Positions 52,669 to 60,943 of a stretch of DNA of 64,000 nucleotides are shown here, one piece after another. The stretch comes from Schaedlerella arabinosiphila (lineage in GTDB: Bacteria > Bacillota > Clostridia > Lachnospirales > Lachnospiraceae): positions 5,139,302 to 5,203,301 of the forward strand of contig NZ_RHJS01000002.1 of NCBI RefSeq assembly GCF_003885045.1, read 5' to 3'. Position 1 is the first letter of the stretch. Each line of letters starts with the position of its first letter. Below the pieces are notes generated by a model. That model was not told where the DNA came from, did not search any database, and worked only from the letters and a program-made list of their open reading frames with translations. The translations under genes were made by a program, and so were the position numbers.

Positions 52669-54609
52669 ATGAGTTATCCAAAATTATTTGAAAAGGGCAG
52701 GATCGGCCGTCTGGAATTGAAGAACCGGATCGTGATGCCTGCCATGGGAACCGGATTTGCCAGTTCCACGGGGGAGGCTTCGGATGAGATTATCCGCTAT
52801 TATGCAGACCGGGCAAGGGGAGGCGCCGGCCTGATCATTACGGAGATCACAAGGATCGATGAGGAAACCGGGATCGGGACGAGCAATCAGCTCTGTGCTA
52901 CGGACAGCAAGCACATTCCGAGGCTGGTGCGTCTTGCGGAAGCGGTACACGCTTACGATTCGAAAATTTTTGTACAGCTCCATCATCCGGGAAATGAGAC
53001 TCCGGGACGTCTTTTGAAAGGAAAACAGATCGTGTCTGCGTCCGAAGTCGTGTGCGCGACCATAGGAGAAAAGCCGCGGGCCCTGACAACGGAGGAAGTG
53101 GGCGCCATGGCACAGAAATTTGTAAAAGGCGCGTACATCGCGATGGCAGCAGGCATTGACGGGGTGGAGATCCACGCGGCCCACGGCTATCTGGTGAACC
53201 AGTTCTTATCTCCGCACACCAACAAGCGTACGGATAAATATGGCGGGGACTTCTTCAACCGTATGCGGTTTATTACGGAGATCATCAAGGGAATCCAGTT
53301 TACATGCGGCCCCGGATTCCCGATTTCTGTCCGGATGGACGGCAATGAATATATCCCGGACGGGCTGACGGAGGAGGAATGCATCCATATCGCCCGCTAT
53401 CTGGAAAGCCTGGGAATTACCTGCCTGAACATCAGCTGCGGAACTTACGAATCCGGCGCGACGATCATTGAACCGGCCTGCTACGCGGAGGGCTGGAAAA
53501 AGCATCTTGCGAAAAATATCAAGGCAAATGTGAAAATTCCGGTGATCGCGGTCAACACCGTGAAGCATCCGGCATTTGCGGAATCCCTGCTGGAAGAAGG
53601 AGTATCCGATTTTGTAGGGATCGGCCGCGGCTTCCTGGCAGACCCGGAATGGGGCAAGAAGGCGAAGGAAGGAAAAGACGATTCCATCCGGAAATGCATC
53701 GGCTGTATGGAATGCTTCCGTATCGCGAATATGGGCCGGCCTATTGAGTGTACCGTGAATCCTATCCTGGGCCGGGAGCTGCATTTCGGAGACGGGCAGC
53801 TTAAGAAAAACGGAGCGGGCCGCGCGGTGGCAATCGCAGGCGGCGGACCGGCAGGAATGCAGGCGGCGGCAGTGCTGGCAAAACGCGGATTTAAGCCGGT
53901 CCTGTTTGAAAAGAGCGGAGTTCTCGGTGGCAGCCTGAACTTGGCGGACAAACCGCCCCACAAGGAATTGATCACCGAATTGATCAAAGCCCAGGAAGAA
54001 GAGCTGAAAGAACTGGGCGTGGAAATCCGTCTGAACACGGAAGCTACCGTGGAAGCCTGCAGAGAGATCGGCGCGGCAGGTGTATTTATTGCGGTGGGCG
54101 GCACTCCCATCGTTCCTCCGCTTCCGGGAATCGAGAAGGCTGTGAAGGCAGAAGATGTGCTGTCCGGGAAAGTCAGCCTGTCCGGAAAGAAGGCTGCTGT
54201 AATCGGCGGCGGAGTGACCGGGCTTGAGACGGCAGAGTTCCTGAGTGGGGACAATGAGGTGACCGTGGTGGAAATGTTGAATGCCGTGGGAACGACGCTT
54301 TATCCCAGCGTTTCCAAATTGATGCTGAAACGGATCGCAGACAACGGCGGAAAGATTCTGACCGGCCATGCGCTGAAAGCGATTGGGGACGGAGAGATCG
54401 AACTGAGCGTATCTGCGACTGCATTTGACACCAGTATGAAGGCCGACGCGGTGGTGCTGGCACTCGGAGTCAGGCCGAACCGGGCGCTGGCGGCGGAGTT
54501 TGAGAAGGAATTTGAGCATGTGCTCCTGGTTGGCGACGCGTCTGCCGGCGGAACGATCCGGGAAGCGATGCATGCGGCGTATGATAAGGCATTTGTATTT
54601 CTCGATTGA
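52669..54609 (+). CDS. NADH:flavin oxidoreductase with Fe-S and NAD(P) domains (enoate reductase type)
   Basis: 646 residues from ATG 52669, after GAAAGGAG. The N-terminal half is an old-yellow-enzyme TIM barrel binding FMN (VEIHAAHGYLVNQFLSPHTNKRTDKYGG). Then come four cysteines (CIGCMECF...C) for a 4Fe-4S cluster. The C-terminal half has two dinucleotide folds (GGGPAGMQAAAVLAKRG and GGGVTGLETAEFL) for FAD and NAD(P). This layout is that of 2-enoate reductase, 2,4-dienoyl-CoA reductase and BaiCD/BaiH, which reduce C=C bonds next to a carbonyl. The substrate is unknown. It is the first gene of an operon with two SDRs. Confidence 0.88.
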   Translation: MSYPKLFEKGRIGRLELKNRIVMPAMGTGFASSTGEASDEIIRYYADRARGGAGLIITEITRIDEETGIGTSNQLCATDSKHIPRLVRLAEAVHAYDSKIFVQLHHPGNETPGRLLKGKQIVSASEVVCATIGEKPRALTTEEVGAMAQKFVKGAYIAMAAGIDGVEIHAAHGYLVNQFLSPHTNKRTDKYGGDFFNRMRFITEIIKGIQFTCGPGFPISVRMDGNEYIPDGLTEEECIHIARYLESLGITCLNISCGTYESGATIIEPACYAEGWKKHLAKNIKANVKIPVIAVNTVKHPAFAESLLEEGVSDFVGIGRGFLADPEWGKKAKEGKDDSIRKCIGCMECFRIANMGRPIECTVNPILGRELHFGDGQLKKNGAGRAVAIAGGGPAGMQAAAVLAKRGFKPVLFEKSGVLGGSLNLADKPPHKELITELIKAQEEELKELGVEIRLNTEATVEACREIGAAGVFIAVGGTPIVPPLPGIEKAVKAEDVLSGKVSLSGKKAAVIGGGVTGLETAEFLSGDNEVTVVEMLNAVGTTLYPSVSKLMLKRIADNGGKILTGHALKAIGDGEIELSVSATAFDTSMKADAVVLALGVRPNRALAAEFEKEFEHVLLVGDASAGGTIREAMHAAYDKAFVFLD

Positions 54610-54737
54610 TGCGGGAAGTGAAAAAATGGTTTGAGAAAAGATAACGATTCAGAATAGAAGGCCGGTTCATCGTGTGCCGTTCTGAATCGCTGAAAAAAAT
54701 CATGGAATCTGGTTACATATAAAAGGAGAATGGAAGG

Positions 54738-55577
54738 ATGAAAGATTTTAAAGATAAAGTTCTGGTTGTGACCGGCGGAAGCAGCGGCATTGGAAAGGCC
54801 ATTGCCCGGGAGGGCGCGCTCCGCGGCATGAAAATTGTGATCAACGGAATTACGAAGGAACATGTGGAGGCGGCGGAAGCCGAATTGAAGGAGATGGGCG
54901 CCGAGGTGGTGAGCCAGCTTGCCGATATCTCCAAACTGGAAAACGTACAGGCGTTATTTGACCTGACTATGGAAAAATTCGGGCGCGTGGATATGCTGGT
55001 GAACAACGCGGGCGTGGCGGTATCCGGGCCGATCTGGGAGATTCCGGTGCAGGATATCCACTGGATCACAGAGGTGAACCTGATGAGCCATCTGTACGGC
55101 ATGCACATTTTTATCCCCCAGATGATCCGGCAGGGGTCGGAGGCCGTAGTCGTCAATACGGCGTCCACCGCGGGCCTGATGACCTCCGGAAACGCGATCA
55201 TGTATCACACGACGAAACACGCGGATCTGGCGGCAAGCGAGAGCTGCTATCTGGCTTTGAAGCAGAGGGGCCTGGAGCGGATTCAGGTGCACTGTCTGGT
55301 TCCGGCGTTCGTGCAGACCCTGATCCACAAATCGGACGACCGCCGTCCGGAGCGTTATGCCATCAATGACGATCCCTATTACCAGGGGCAGGAGTTCAAG
55401 TCCGGATATATCCGCAGCGAGCGCCAGGTGGTTTCCAGCATGCCCATCGACTATGTGGGCAAATGCGTATTCACTGCGGTGGAGGATCAGAAGTTCTACA
55501 TCTATACCCATCCGGAGTCCCAGGTGGTAGCCGGAGCACGGGTACAGAATATGGTAAATGGGCTGAATCCGCAGTGA
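54738..55577 (+). CDS. Short-chain dehydrogenase/reductase, copy 1
   Basis: 279 residues. TGGSSGIGKAIA binds NAD(P); NNAGVAVSG and the catalytic Y-x3-K (MYHTTKHAD) follow. The C-terminal part is longer than in minimal SDRs and similar to that of copy 2 (DDRRPERYAINDDPYY here, DRHRPARYAIDPEDPYY there). It probably oxidises or reduces a hydroxyl of the enoate reductase substrate. AAGGAG precedes the start. A 10-bp inverted repeat (CGATTCAGAA/TTCTGAATCG, about 54646-54694) lies upstream. Confidence 0.88.
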   Translation: MKDFKDKVLVVTGGSSGIGKAIAREGALRGMKIVINGITKEHVEAAEAELKEMGAEVVSQLADISKLENVQALFDLTMEKFGRVDMLVNNAGVAVSGPIWEIPVQDIHWITEVNLMSHLYGMHIFIPQMIRQGSEAVVVNTASTAGLMTSGNAIMYHTTKHADLAASESCYLALKQRGLERIQVHCLVPAFVQTLIHKSDDRRPERYAINDDPYYQGQEFKSGYIRSERQVVSSMPIDYVGKCVFTAVEDQKFYIYTHPESQVVAGARVQNMVNGLNPQ

Positions 55578-55677
55578 CCGGAATGACAGGCGGATCGGAC
55601 CCGCAGTGACCGGAATGGCAGGCAGACCGGATCCGCAGTGACCGGAACAACAGGCGGATCGGGCCCGCAGTAAATGG
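55569..55677 (+). repeat. 32-bp tandem repeat across the SDR stop codon
   Basis: Three 32-bp units beginning CCGCAGTGACCGGAA (55569, 55601, 55633) and a partial fourth at 55665. The first unit contains the NPQ-stop end of the SDR gene, so the stop codon was copied into the gap. Confidence 0.75.
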
Positions 55678-55711
55678 AATGATAAATGGGCCGAAAAAGG
55701 AGGTTGAGAGG

Positions 55712-56572
55712 ATGATCAAGGATTTTAAAGATAAAAAAGTGGTGGTAACAGGCGCCGCAAACGGCATCGGACGGGAGCTGGCGCTGGGCTGTGCGAAACG
55801 GGGCGCCGACGTATTGGCAGTGGACATCCACGAGGACGAGGCGGATGCCGTGGCCGCGGAGATCAAAGCGCTTGGCAGGGACGGGATCGCGCTGCAGGCG
55901 GATGTCTCCCTTCCAGAGGAATGCCAGAAAATATTTGACTGTGCGATGGAAGTATTCGGCCGCTGCGATATGCTGATCAACAATGCGGGTGTCAGCACAG
56001 GCGCCGACGTGTGGGACATCAAGGAGGACGATATCAAATGGGTGACAGAGGTGAATGTATATTCCCACTGGTACATGATGAAACGCTTTGTGCCCCAGAT
56101 GAGAAAGCAGGGAACCCATTGCCAGATCTTAAATGTGTGTTCCATCGCAGGACTGATCACGCTCGGTTCCGCACCTGCGTATTTCAGCACGAAGCACGCG
56201 GCAGTTGCGCTGTCGGAGGTGGTTTACAAATCGCTGAGGGCGGCAGGCGATGATATTGACGTATCCGTATTCTGTCCGGGATTTGTCCAGACGGAAATGC
56301 ATTTGACAGACCGGCATCGTCCGGCACGCTACGCCATCGACCCGGAAGATCCATACTACAATTCCGAGGCGTATCAGAAATTTATCGCCTTCAACAAGCA
56401 GATCCTGGATAACGGGGCTCCGCTGGTACCTACGATCGAAAAGGTATTTGAAGAGCTTGAGGATGACCGGTTTTTCATTCTCACTCATGACCAGTACGAC
56501 CGTCTGCTGCGTGAACAGGGCGTTTACCAGGCCGATATGGTACGGCCCATTGATCCGTCGCTTTTGAAATGA
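55712..56572 (+). CDS. Short-chain dehydrogenase/reductase, copy 2
   Basis: 286 residues from ATG 55712 (AAAAGGAGG upstream); an in-frame ATG at 55679 lies in the repeat. TGAANGIGRELA, NNAGVSTG and YFSTKHAA are the cofactor, structural and catalytic motifs. It is a diverged paralogue of the preceding gene, so the two may act on different hydroxyls or in opposite directions. Such SDRs resemble hydroxysteroid dehydrogenases, but the substrate cannot be assigned. Confidence 0.88.
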   Translation: MIKDFKDKKVVVTGAANGIGRELALGCAKRGADVLAVDIHEDEADAVAAEIKALGRDGIALQADVSLPEECQKIFDCAMEVFGRCDMLINNAGVSTGADVWDIKEDDIKWVTEVNVYSHWYMMKRFVPQMRKQGTHCQILNVCSIAGLITLGSAPAYFSTKHAAVALSEVVYKSLRAAGDDIDVSVFCPGFVQTEMHLTDRHRPARYAIDPEDPYYNSEAYQKFIAFNKQILDNGAPLVPTIEKVFEELEDDRFFILTHDQYDRLLREQGVYQADMVRPIDPSLLK

Positions 56573-56586
56573 AAGGATAGAGAGTT

Positions 56587-57087
56587 ATGGAAGATGCTCA
56601 GAAAAAATTTTTGTTATATTTTCGGCTTTCCCTGCTTGTATGGATCTTGATCGCCAATGCATTTCTGCATGTGATTCATTTTGAATACGGATGGCTGATC
56701 TTCATAAGCAATATCATGCTGTTCACTATGGAGGGGGACATCAAAGACCGGTTTATTTCCGTAGAAGCAGGCGGCTTTGCGGGGCTGGTATTGACTGTGA
56801 TCACGCTGCTGGCCGTTACGGCGCTGACCCCGGTCCTGGGCGATCTGTTCGGCTTCCTGATTCCGCTGGCAGTGGTGCTGTTCGTACTGATCGTTATTCA
56901 TCCGTATGCGCCGAAGATCCTGAACAATGTGGGATTTGCATATCTCACCTGCGCTTGTATCGACACGGAAGCATTTGCATCGCATATCGGGCTGTTTCTT
57001 GCCACGTTTGTGATCGGAAGCCTGGTATTCAACGGAGGATGCCTGCTGATTATGAGTACGGTGAAGAAAATTGTATTTCAGAAATAG
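56587..57087 (+). CDS. Membrane protein of the SDR operon
   Basis: 166 residues with about five helices (LLYFRLSLLVWILIANAFLHVIHF, GGFAGLVLTVITLLAVTALTPVLGDLFGFLIPLAVVLFVLIVI). I do not recognise a characterised family; it loosely resembles small DUF1097-type proteins. It starts 14 bp after the second SDR, so it may transport the operon's substrate. A terminator follows. Confidence 0.65.
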   Translation: MEDAQKKFLLYFRLSLLVWILIANAFLHVIHFEYGWLIFISNIMLFTMEGDIKDRFISVEAGGFAGLVLTVITLLAVTALTPVLGDLFGFLIPLAVVLFVLIVIHPYAPKILNNVGFAYLTCACIDTEAFASHIGLFLATFVIGSLVFNGGCLLIMSTVKKIVFQK

Positions 57088-57093
57088 AATGGG

Positions 57094-57128
57094 AAAACCG
57101 TTCCTGCTGGTTTGGGGACGGTTTTTTG
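57094..57128 (+). terminator. Intrinsic terminator of the reductase/SDR operon
   Basis: AACCGTTCC pairs with GGGACGGTT and is followed by a T run. Confidence 0.75.
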
Positions 57129-57177
57129 TTGGTTAAACCTTATTTTCAGCAGTTATGATTGAATTTTACTTTCCTGA

Positions 57178-57507
57178 ATGGATGTTTCATGTTATGATGA
57201 TTTTTTCAATGGGAAAAGCAAGGAGGAATTTGAGCGTATGGCAAAGACGAGCGAATATCTGGGAGAGGCGTATGAGGCGCTGCAGAAATTGAGTGCGGAT
57301 GACATCAAACGCCTGGAATATGAAGAACGGGAAAAGGCATTGAAGGATTACAATACGCAGATGGGAAGCGCCGAAAGGCGTGGTATAAAAAAGGGAATCC
57401 ATTTGGCAAAGCAGGTGCTCAGCCTGCACGTTCTGGGAAAATCGGAGCAGGAGATTGCAGCCGAATGCGGGTGTACAGTTGAGGAAGTCAGGGAGATTTT
57501 AGAATAG
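57178..57507 (+). pseudogene. C-terminal fragment of Rpn/PD-(D/E)XK transposase-like protein
   Basis: 109 residues: FFNGKSKEEFERMAKTSEYLGEAYEALQKLSADDIKRLEYEEREKALKDYNTQM, then a helical tail. This is the C-terminal end of Rpn (recombination-promoting nuclease) proteins. The catalytic PD-(D/E)XK part is missing. It could be expressed from ATG 57238 (AAGGAGG upstream), since some Rpn genes make an internal short product, but no full-length gene is present. Confidence 0.65.
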
Positions 57508-57555
57508 ACAGCTGTATTCTGCCATGAATGGGAAGCGACAGGCAGACACAGCCAT

Positions 57556-58167
57556 CTATTCAAATTTTTGAAACGCCCGGCGGTACAAAAAGGAACCCAG
57601 ATACGCGAGCCCGGAAAACCCAATGACAAACCACACAAATCCGACAATTCGAAAATCAATAAACATCGTAAATGCTGCAGCCGCAGCCAGAAGGAGCAGG
57701 AGCAGCACGGTATAGGGAAGCTGCGCAATGCTGATAATGAACGCATTTTTCAGAGAATTTTTTATGGTATTTTCAAACCGGGCAATATAGGGAAAAATAT
57801 ATATTGCGGGAAATAAAAATATGATGCATAGGAAAAACAGCAGAAAGGAAAAAATCTGCTGAAAAGAGCCGCCCATGATCCCTACGGCCCGGTAATCCAT
57901 CGCAAGGACAATGCCTGCGAGCAGCAGGATCAGCCAGGAGACGGTACTGTGTTTGAAATTGCTCTTAAAAGCGCGGAAAAAGGAGGAAAAGATGTAGCTT
58001 TCCTCATTCTTTGCCATTTTCAGCGTGACGGAATACAGGGCGGTTGCCGCCGCCCCGATGGTGACGATGGGAATGGAGCAGATCAGGAAGAGGAAATTCA
58101 GAATAAACAGGTCGGTTATTCTGGATAAAAACTGCATGATTGGACTGTCATAATTGAAAAATTTCAT
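57556..58167 (-). CDS. YesL/DUF624 family membrane protein
   Basis: 203 residues from ATG 58167, after AAGGAGG. The N-terminus MKFFNYDSPIMQFLSRITDLFILNFLFLICSIPIVTIGAAATALY is typical of DUF624 (YesL). Five or six helices follow. These proteins are found near sugar ABC, TRAP and YesMN genes; their function is unknown. It may belong to the TRAP operon upstream on this strand, separated by a terminator. Confidence 0.85.
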   Translation of the reverse strand: MKFFNYDSPIMQFLSRITDLFILNFLFLICSIPIVTIGAAATALYSVTLKMAKNEESYIFSSFFRAFKSNFKHSTVSWLILLLAGIVLAMDYRAVGIMGGSFQQIFSFLLFFLCIIFLFPAIYIFPYIARFENTIKNSLKNAFIISIAQLPYTVLLLLLLAAAAAFTMFIDFRIVGFVWFVIGFSGLAYLGSFLYRRAFQKFE

Positions 58168-58206
58168 TGGTTGGCCTCCTTTTATGGTTACACTTTCTAT
58201 CTTAAA

Positions 58207-58233
58207 AACAGAGCTTCGATTCGAAGCTCTGTT
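58207..58233 (-). terminator. Intrinsic terminator, minus strand
   Basis: A perfect 13-bp stem AACAGAGCTTCGA/TCGAAGCTCTGTT with a one-base centre. On the minus strand a T run follows. It probably ends the TRAP operon transcript, 40 bp before the DUF624 start. Confidence 0.7.
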
Positions 58234-58332
58234 CAGACTGTTTCTGCCTGCTGACTTAGACAGCATTATATCATGATATTTTCTTTTTTGCTATCAGTTT
58301 ATAGAGATTTTATAAGCAGGCCGAAGCTTCAT

Positions 58333-58479
58333 GTTACAGGTCACACCTTGACCAGGCGTGCCCTGTAACTCAGGCCGCCATTTAAAATTGCCTTCGGCAA
58401 TGGGCGGCCTGAATACCAGCTTTTATGTGCATCCTCCCGACCAATCAGCGTGGTGATTGGTCGGGGTGTGACATGTAAC
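58333..58479. mobile_element. MITE-like element 3 (147 bp, 15-bp TIR, 8-bp TSD)
   Basis: GTTACAGGTCACACC (58333-58347) pairs with GGTGTGACATGTAAC (58465-58479), 14 of 15. The flanks are AGCTTCAT on both sides (58325-58332 and 58480-58487), an 8-bp target duplication. Two inner stems follow the plan of elements 1 and 2: CAGGCCGCC (58371-58379 with 58403-58411) and GACCAATCA (58439-58447 with 58454-58462). The ends start with GTTAC as in element 1. It has no coding capacity. Confidence 0.8.
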
Positions 58480-58553
58480 AGCTTCATGCCGCCGACAGAT
58501 CACGAATCTGCCAAAATCTTCCTGTTCATCGGCCGTCCGGAAAATCAGAAAAT

Positions 58554-59009
58554 TTACAAAGCAACTTTCACCACAATCTTTTTCACCCGGCAGTTCTCCC
58601 CAGCCATACACCGAGGCTTATGCGCGTCCTCCGGTGACACGACGGCAAGGTCGCCGGCTTCCAGAAGAATCTGCCCGCTGTCTCCGGGATCATCAAAAAA
58701 TACCAGATCCTTTTCCTGATCATAGAGGGCCTTTTCTTTCAGGCCCTCCCGTTTCACATATCCAAACATTTCCCTTCCATAGACCACGTACTGGATATCG
58801 AAGTACCGGTCATGCGCTTCGAACGCACACTCTTCCCACGGCATCGTGGTATATTCCTGGACATTCGCGAAAATCTCGTTTCCGTCGATCTGCGTAATTC
58901 CCACCGGAAGGGCTTCCAGATCTTCCGTCCTTAAAAAATGATATGCCTTTGTAAATTTCTCTGACAGGTAGTTGTATTTGTCAGCAAGCTTCAGATTTGT
59001 TGTGAGCAT
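58554..59009 (-). CDS. yiaL: YhcH/YjgK/YiaL (DUF386) family protein
   Basis: 151 residues, a beta-sandwich cupin-like fold. EAHDRYFDIQYVVYGREMFGY, DDPGDSGQILLEAGDLAVVSPEDAHKP holds the usual His and acidic residues for metal binding. Members include sugar-acid anomerases such as NanQ and the YiaL protein. It follows a TRAP transporter and a YiaK-type reductase, the order seen in yia operons, so a role with the same sugar acid is likely. The start follows GGAGGAAAAATC. Confidence 0.88.
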   Translation of the reverse strand: MLTTNLKLADKYNYLSEKFTKAYHFLRTEDLEALPVGITQIDGNEIFANVQEYTTMPWEECAFEAHDRYFDIQYVVYGREMFGYVKREGLKEKALYDQEKDLVFFDDPGDSGQILLEAGDLAVVSPEDAHKPRCMAGENCRVKKIVVKVAL

Positions 59010-59104
59010 GATTTTTCCTCCGTTTATTCCCTAAAAGTTCATTTCTGTTAGATTCTTGTTATCAGCTGCCGTTCGTTCTGCTATGATTCACAGTTTGCCA
59101 GCCG

Positions 59105-59163
59105 GAATATCCATCTGCGGCGGCCGTACTTAGAATATCCATCTGCAACGGCGGCCGTACTTT
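59105..59163. repeat. Tandem repeat at the 3' end of the TRAP permease gene
   Basis: Two near copies (28 and 31 bp) beginning GAATATCCATCTGC and ending CGGCCGTACTT(A/T). The second copy touches the dctM stop codon. Confidence 0.65.
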
Positions 59164-60448
59164 AAAACAGATTCGGGAACAACGCCGTCGGTATTGCCAG
59201 AAATACATCGGAGAACACGATCATCAGTGCCAGCACCGCGATGGATGACAGGAAGTAGGGCAGCACTCCCTTGAACGAATCCTCAATACTGATCCCGCTG
59301 ATAGACCCGGCCAGCAGCAGGCACAGGCCGTAGGGCGGTGTGACCAGTCCAAGGGCCAGTGTCACGACTACGATCAGCCCAAGGATGATGGGGCTGACGC
59401 CCAGTGCGGTGGCGGAGGGCAGGATGATCGGCACAAACAGGATCATGGCCGGAACCGCGTCCATAAAGGTTCCCACGAACATGAAGAACAATACCACCAC
59501 GATCAGGAATACCAGCTTTCCGCCGGGCATTCCGACGAAGATTCCCTGCACCTTTTCATTGAGCTGGTAGTAGCTCATCAGCTCTCCCAGGGCATTGGCA
59601 GCGGCCAGGGCGAAGAGGGAGAGGGAGGAAAGCTTCATGGTCTCGATCAGGATCGCCGGGATGCGGCTGATCTTGATGGTGTGGTAGAAAAAGATTCCGA
59701 TGATCAGCGCGTAGACACAGGCAACCGCCGCGGATTCCGTGGGGGTAAACAGCCCGGACACGATACCGCCGATCAGGATGATGGGGGTCAGAAGCGCCGG
59801 AAGCGAGGTCCAGATCTGTTTCAGCACTTCCTTGGTGGGTACCTTTTCCCCTTTTGGGAAATTCTTTTTCTTGGAGTACAATACAACCACAAGCATCATG
59901 GCCAGGCCCAGCATGATTCCGGGGATCAGTCCGGTCATGAACAGGGCGCCGGTGCCGACGTTGGCAATTCCCGCATAGACCACCATGGTGATGCTGGGCG
60001 GGATGATGGAGCCCAGAGTGGAGGACGCGGCGGTGACGCCCACGGCCGTTCCCTTGTCATAGCCCTGTTTTTCCATGGCAGGAATCAGGATCTTTCCGAT
60101 ACCCGCGGTGTCCGCCTGGGAGGAACCGGAGATTCCGGCAAATATCATGGATACCAGGATATTTGCATGGGCCAGGCCGCCCCGCACATGACCCACAGAG
60201 GACTTGCACACATCGATCAGACGGTCGGAAATGGAACCTTCGTTCATTAGGTTGGCCGCCAGGATAAACAGCGGCACGGCCAGCAGGGTGAAGCTGTTCA
60301 GCCCGTTGAACATTTTTGTAAATACGACACTGTTGGGGATGATCGGAAGGGCCGCGATTCCCGCGAAGGACACGAAGCCGAGGGCATAGGAAATGGGCAC
60401 GCCGATCACGACAAACAGTACAAAAAGTACGATCAATAAAATCTGCAT
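59162..60448 (-). CDS. dctM: TRAP transporter large permease (DctM/YiaN)
   Basis: 428 residues with about twelve helices. MIFAGISGSSQADTAGIGKILIPAM and SSTLGSIIPPSITMVVYAGI are typical of DctM. It couples solute movement to Na+ or H+ entry with the small permease and binding protein encoded just before it. AGGATAAAAAT precedes the start. Confidence 0.93.
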   Translation of the reverse strand: MQILLIVLFVLFVVIGVPISYALGFVSFAGIAALPIIPNSVVFTKMFNGLNSFTLLAVPLFILAANLMNEGSISDRLIDVCKSSVGHVRGGLAHANILVSMIFAGISGSSQADTAGIGKILIPAMEKQGYDKGTAVGVTAASSTLGSIIPPSITMVVYAGIANVGTGALFMTGLIPGIMLGLAMMLVVVLYSKKKNFPKGEKVPTKEVLKQIWTSLPALLTPIILIGGIVSGLFTPTESAAVACVYALIIGIFFYHTIKISRIPAILIETMKLSSLSLFALAAANALGELMSYYQLNEKVQGIFVGMPGGKLVFLIVVVLFFMFVGTFMDAVPAMILFVPIILPSATALGVSPIILGLIVVVTLALGLVTPPYGLCLLLAGSISGISIEDSFKGVLPYFLSSIAVLALMIVFSDVFLAIPTALFPNLF

Positions 60449-60464
60449 ATTTTTATCCTCCCCA

Positions 60465-60941
60465 TTATTTTTTCAGTAAATCTTTCACATCCTCGGCGAT
60501 CTGTCCGATCAGGTACAGAGCGGAGGTCGCGCCGCAGACCGGAATGCACAGCCAGGTCGGCCCCCGTTTGAAATCCGGAATGCTTACCCACCGGTAATTC
60601 CAGAACTGGATCGTAACCCGGAATCCGTAATAGAACATCAGGATTGACACCACCAGCATGATCAGCGCGATCACGATTCCCAGGATTTTTTTCAGCTTTT
60701 CGTTGGTGAGCTTGTCGCTGACCGATGTAAACGCAAAATGCTGTTTTTCATAGACCATGGCCGCGGCTCCCATAAATGCCGCCCAGATAAATGCGTACAT
60801 GGACACGTCTTCGGTCCAGATGGCGGCGATGCCTGCGTACCGGCAGCCCATTTGGATCACAACGCTTCCCAAAAAGATACACAAAAAGATTCCGCCCACT
60901 GCAATTTGGATTTTCTGCAGATAACTCAATGCTTTCTTCAT
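60465..60941 (-). CDS. dctQ: TRAP transporter small permease (DctQ/YiaM)
   Basis: 158 residues with four helices (VGGIFLCIFLGSVVIQMGCRYAG, WTEDVSMYAFIWAAFMGAAAMVYEKQHFAF). RYAGIAAIWTEDVSMYAFIW is the DctQ signature. It starts 2 bp after the binding-protein stop. Confidence 0.92.
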   Translation of the reverse strand: MKKALSYLQKIQIAVGGIFLCIFLGSVVIQMGCRYAGIAAIWTEDVSMYAFIWAAFMGAAAMVYEKQHFAFTSVSDKLTNEKLKKILGIVIALIMLVVSILMFYYGFRVTIQFWNYRWVSIPDFKRGPTWLCIPVCGATSALYLIGQIAEDVKDLLKK

Positions 60942-60943
60942 TG

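Noticed and set aside
53206..54573. 455-residue minus-strand frame
   Set aside because: Antisense shadow of the enoate reductase gene, whose flavin, Fe-S and NAD motifs are all on the plus strand.
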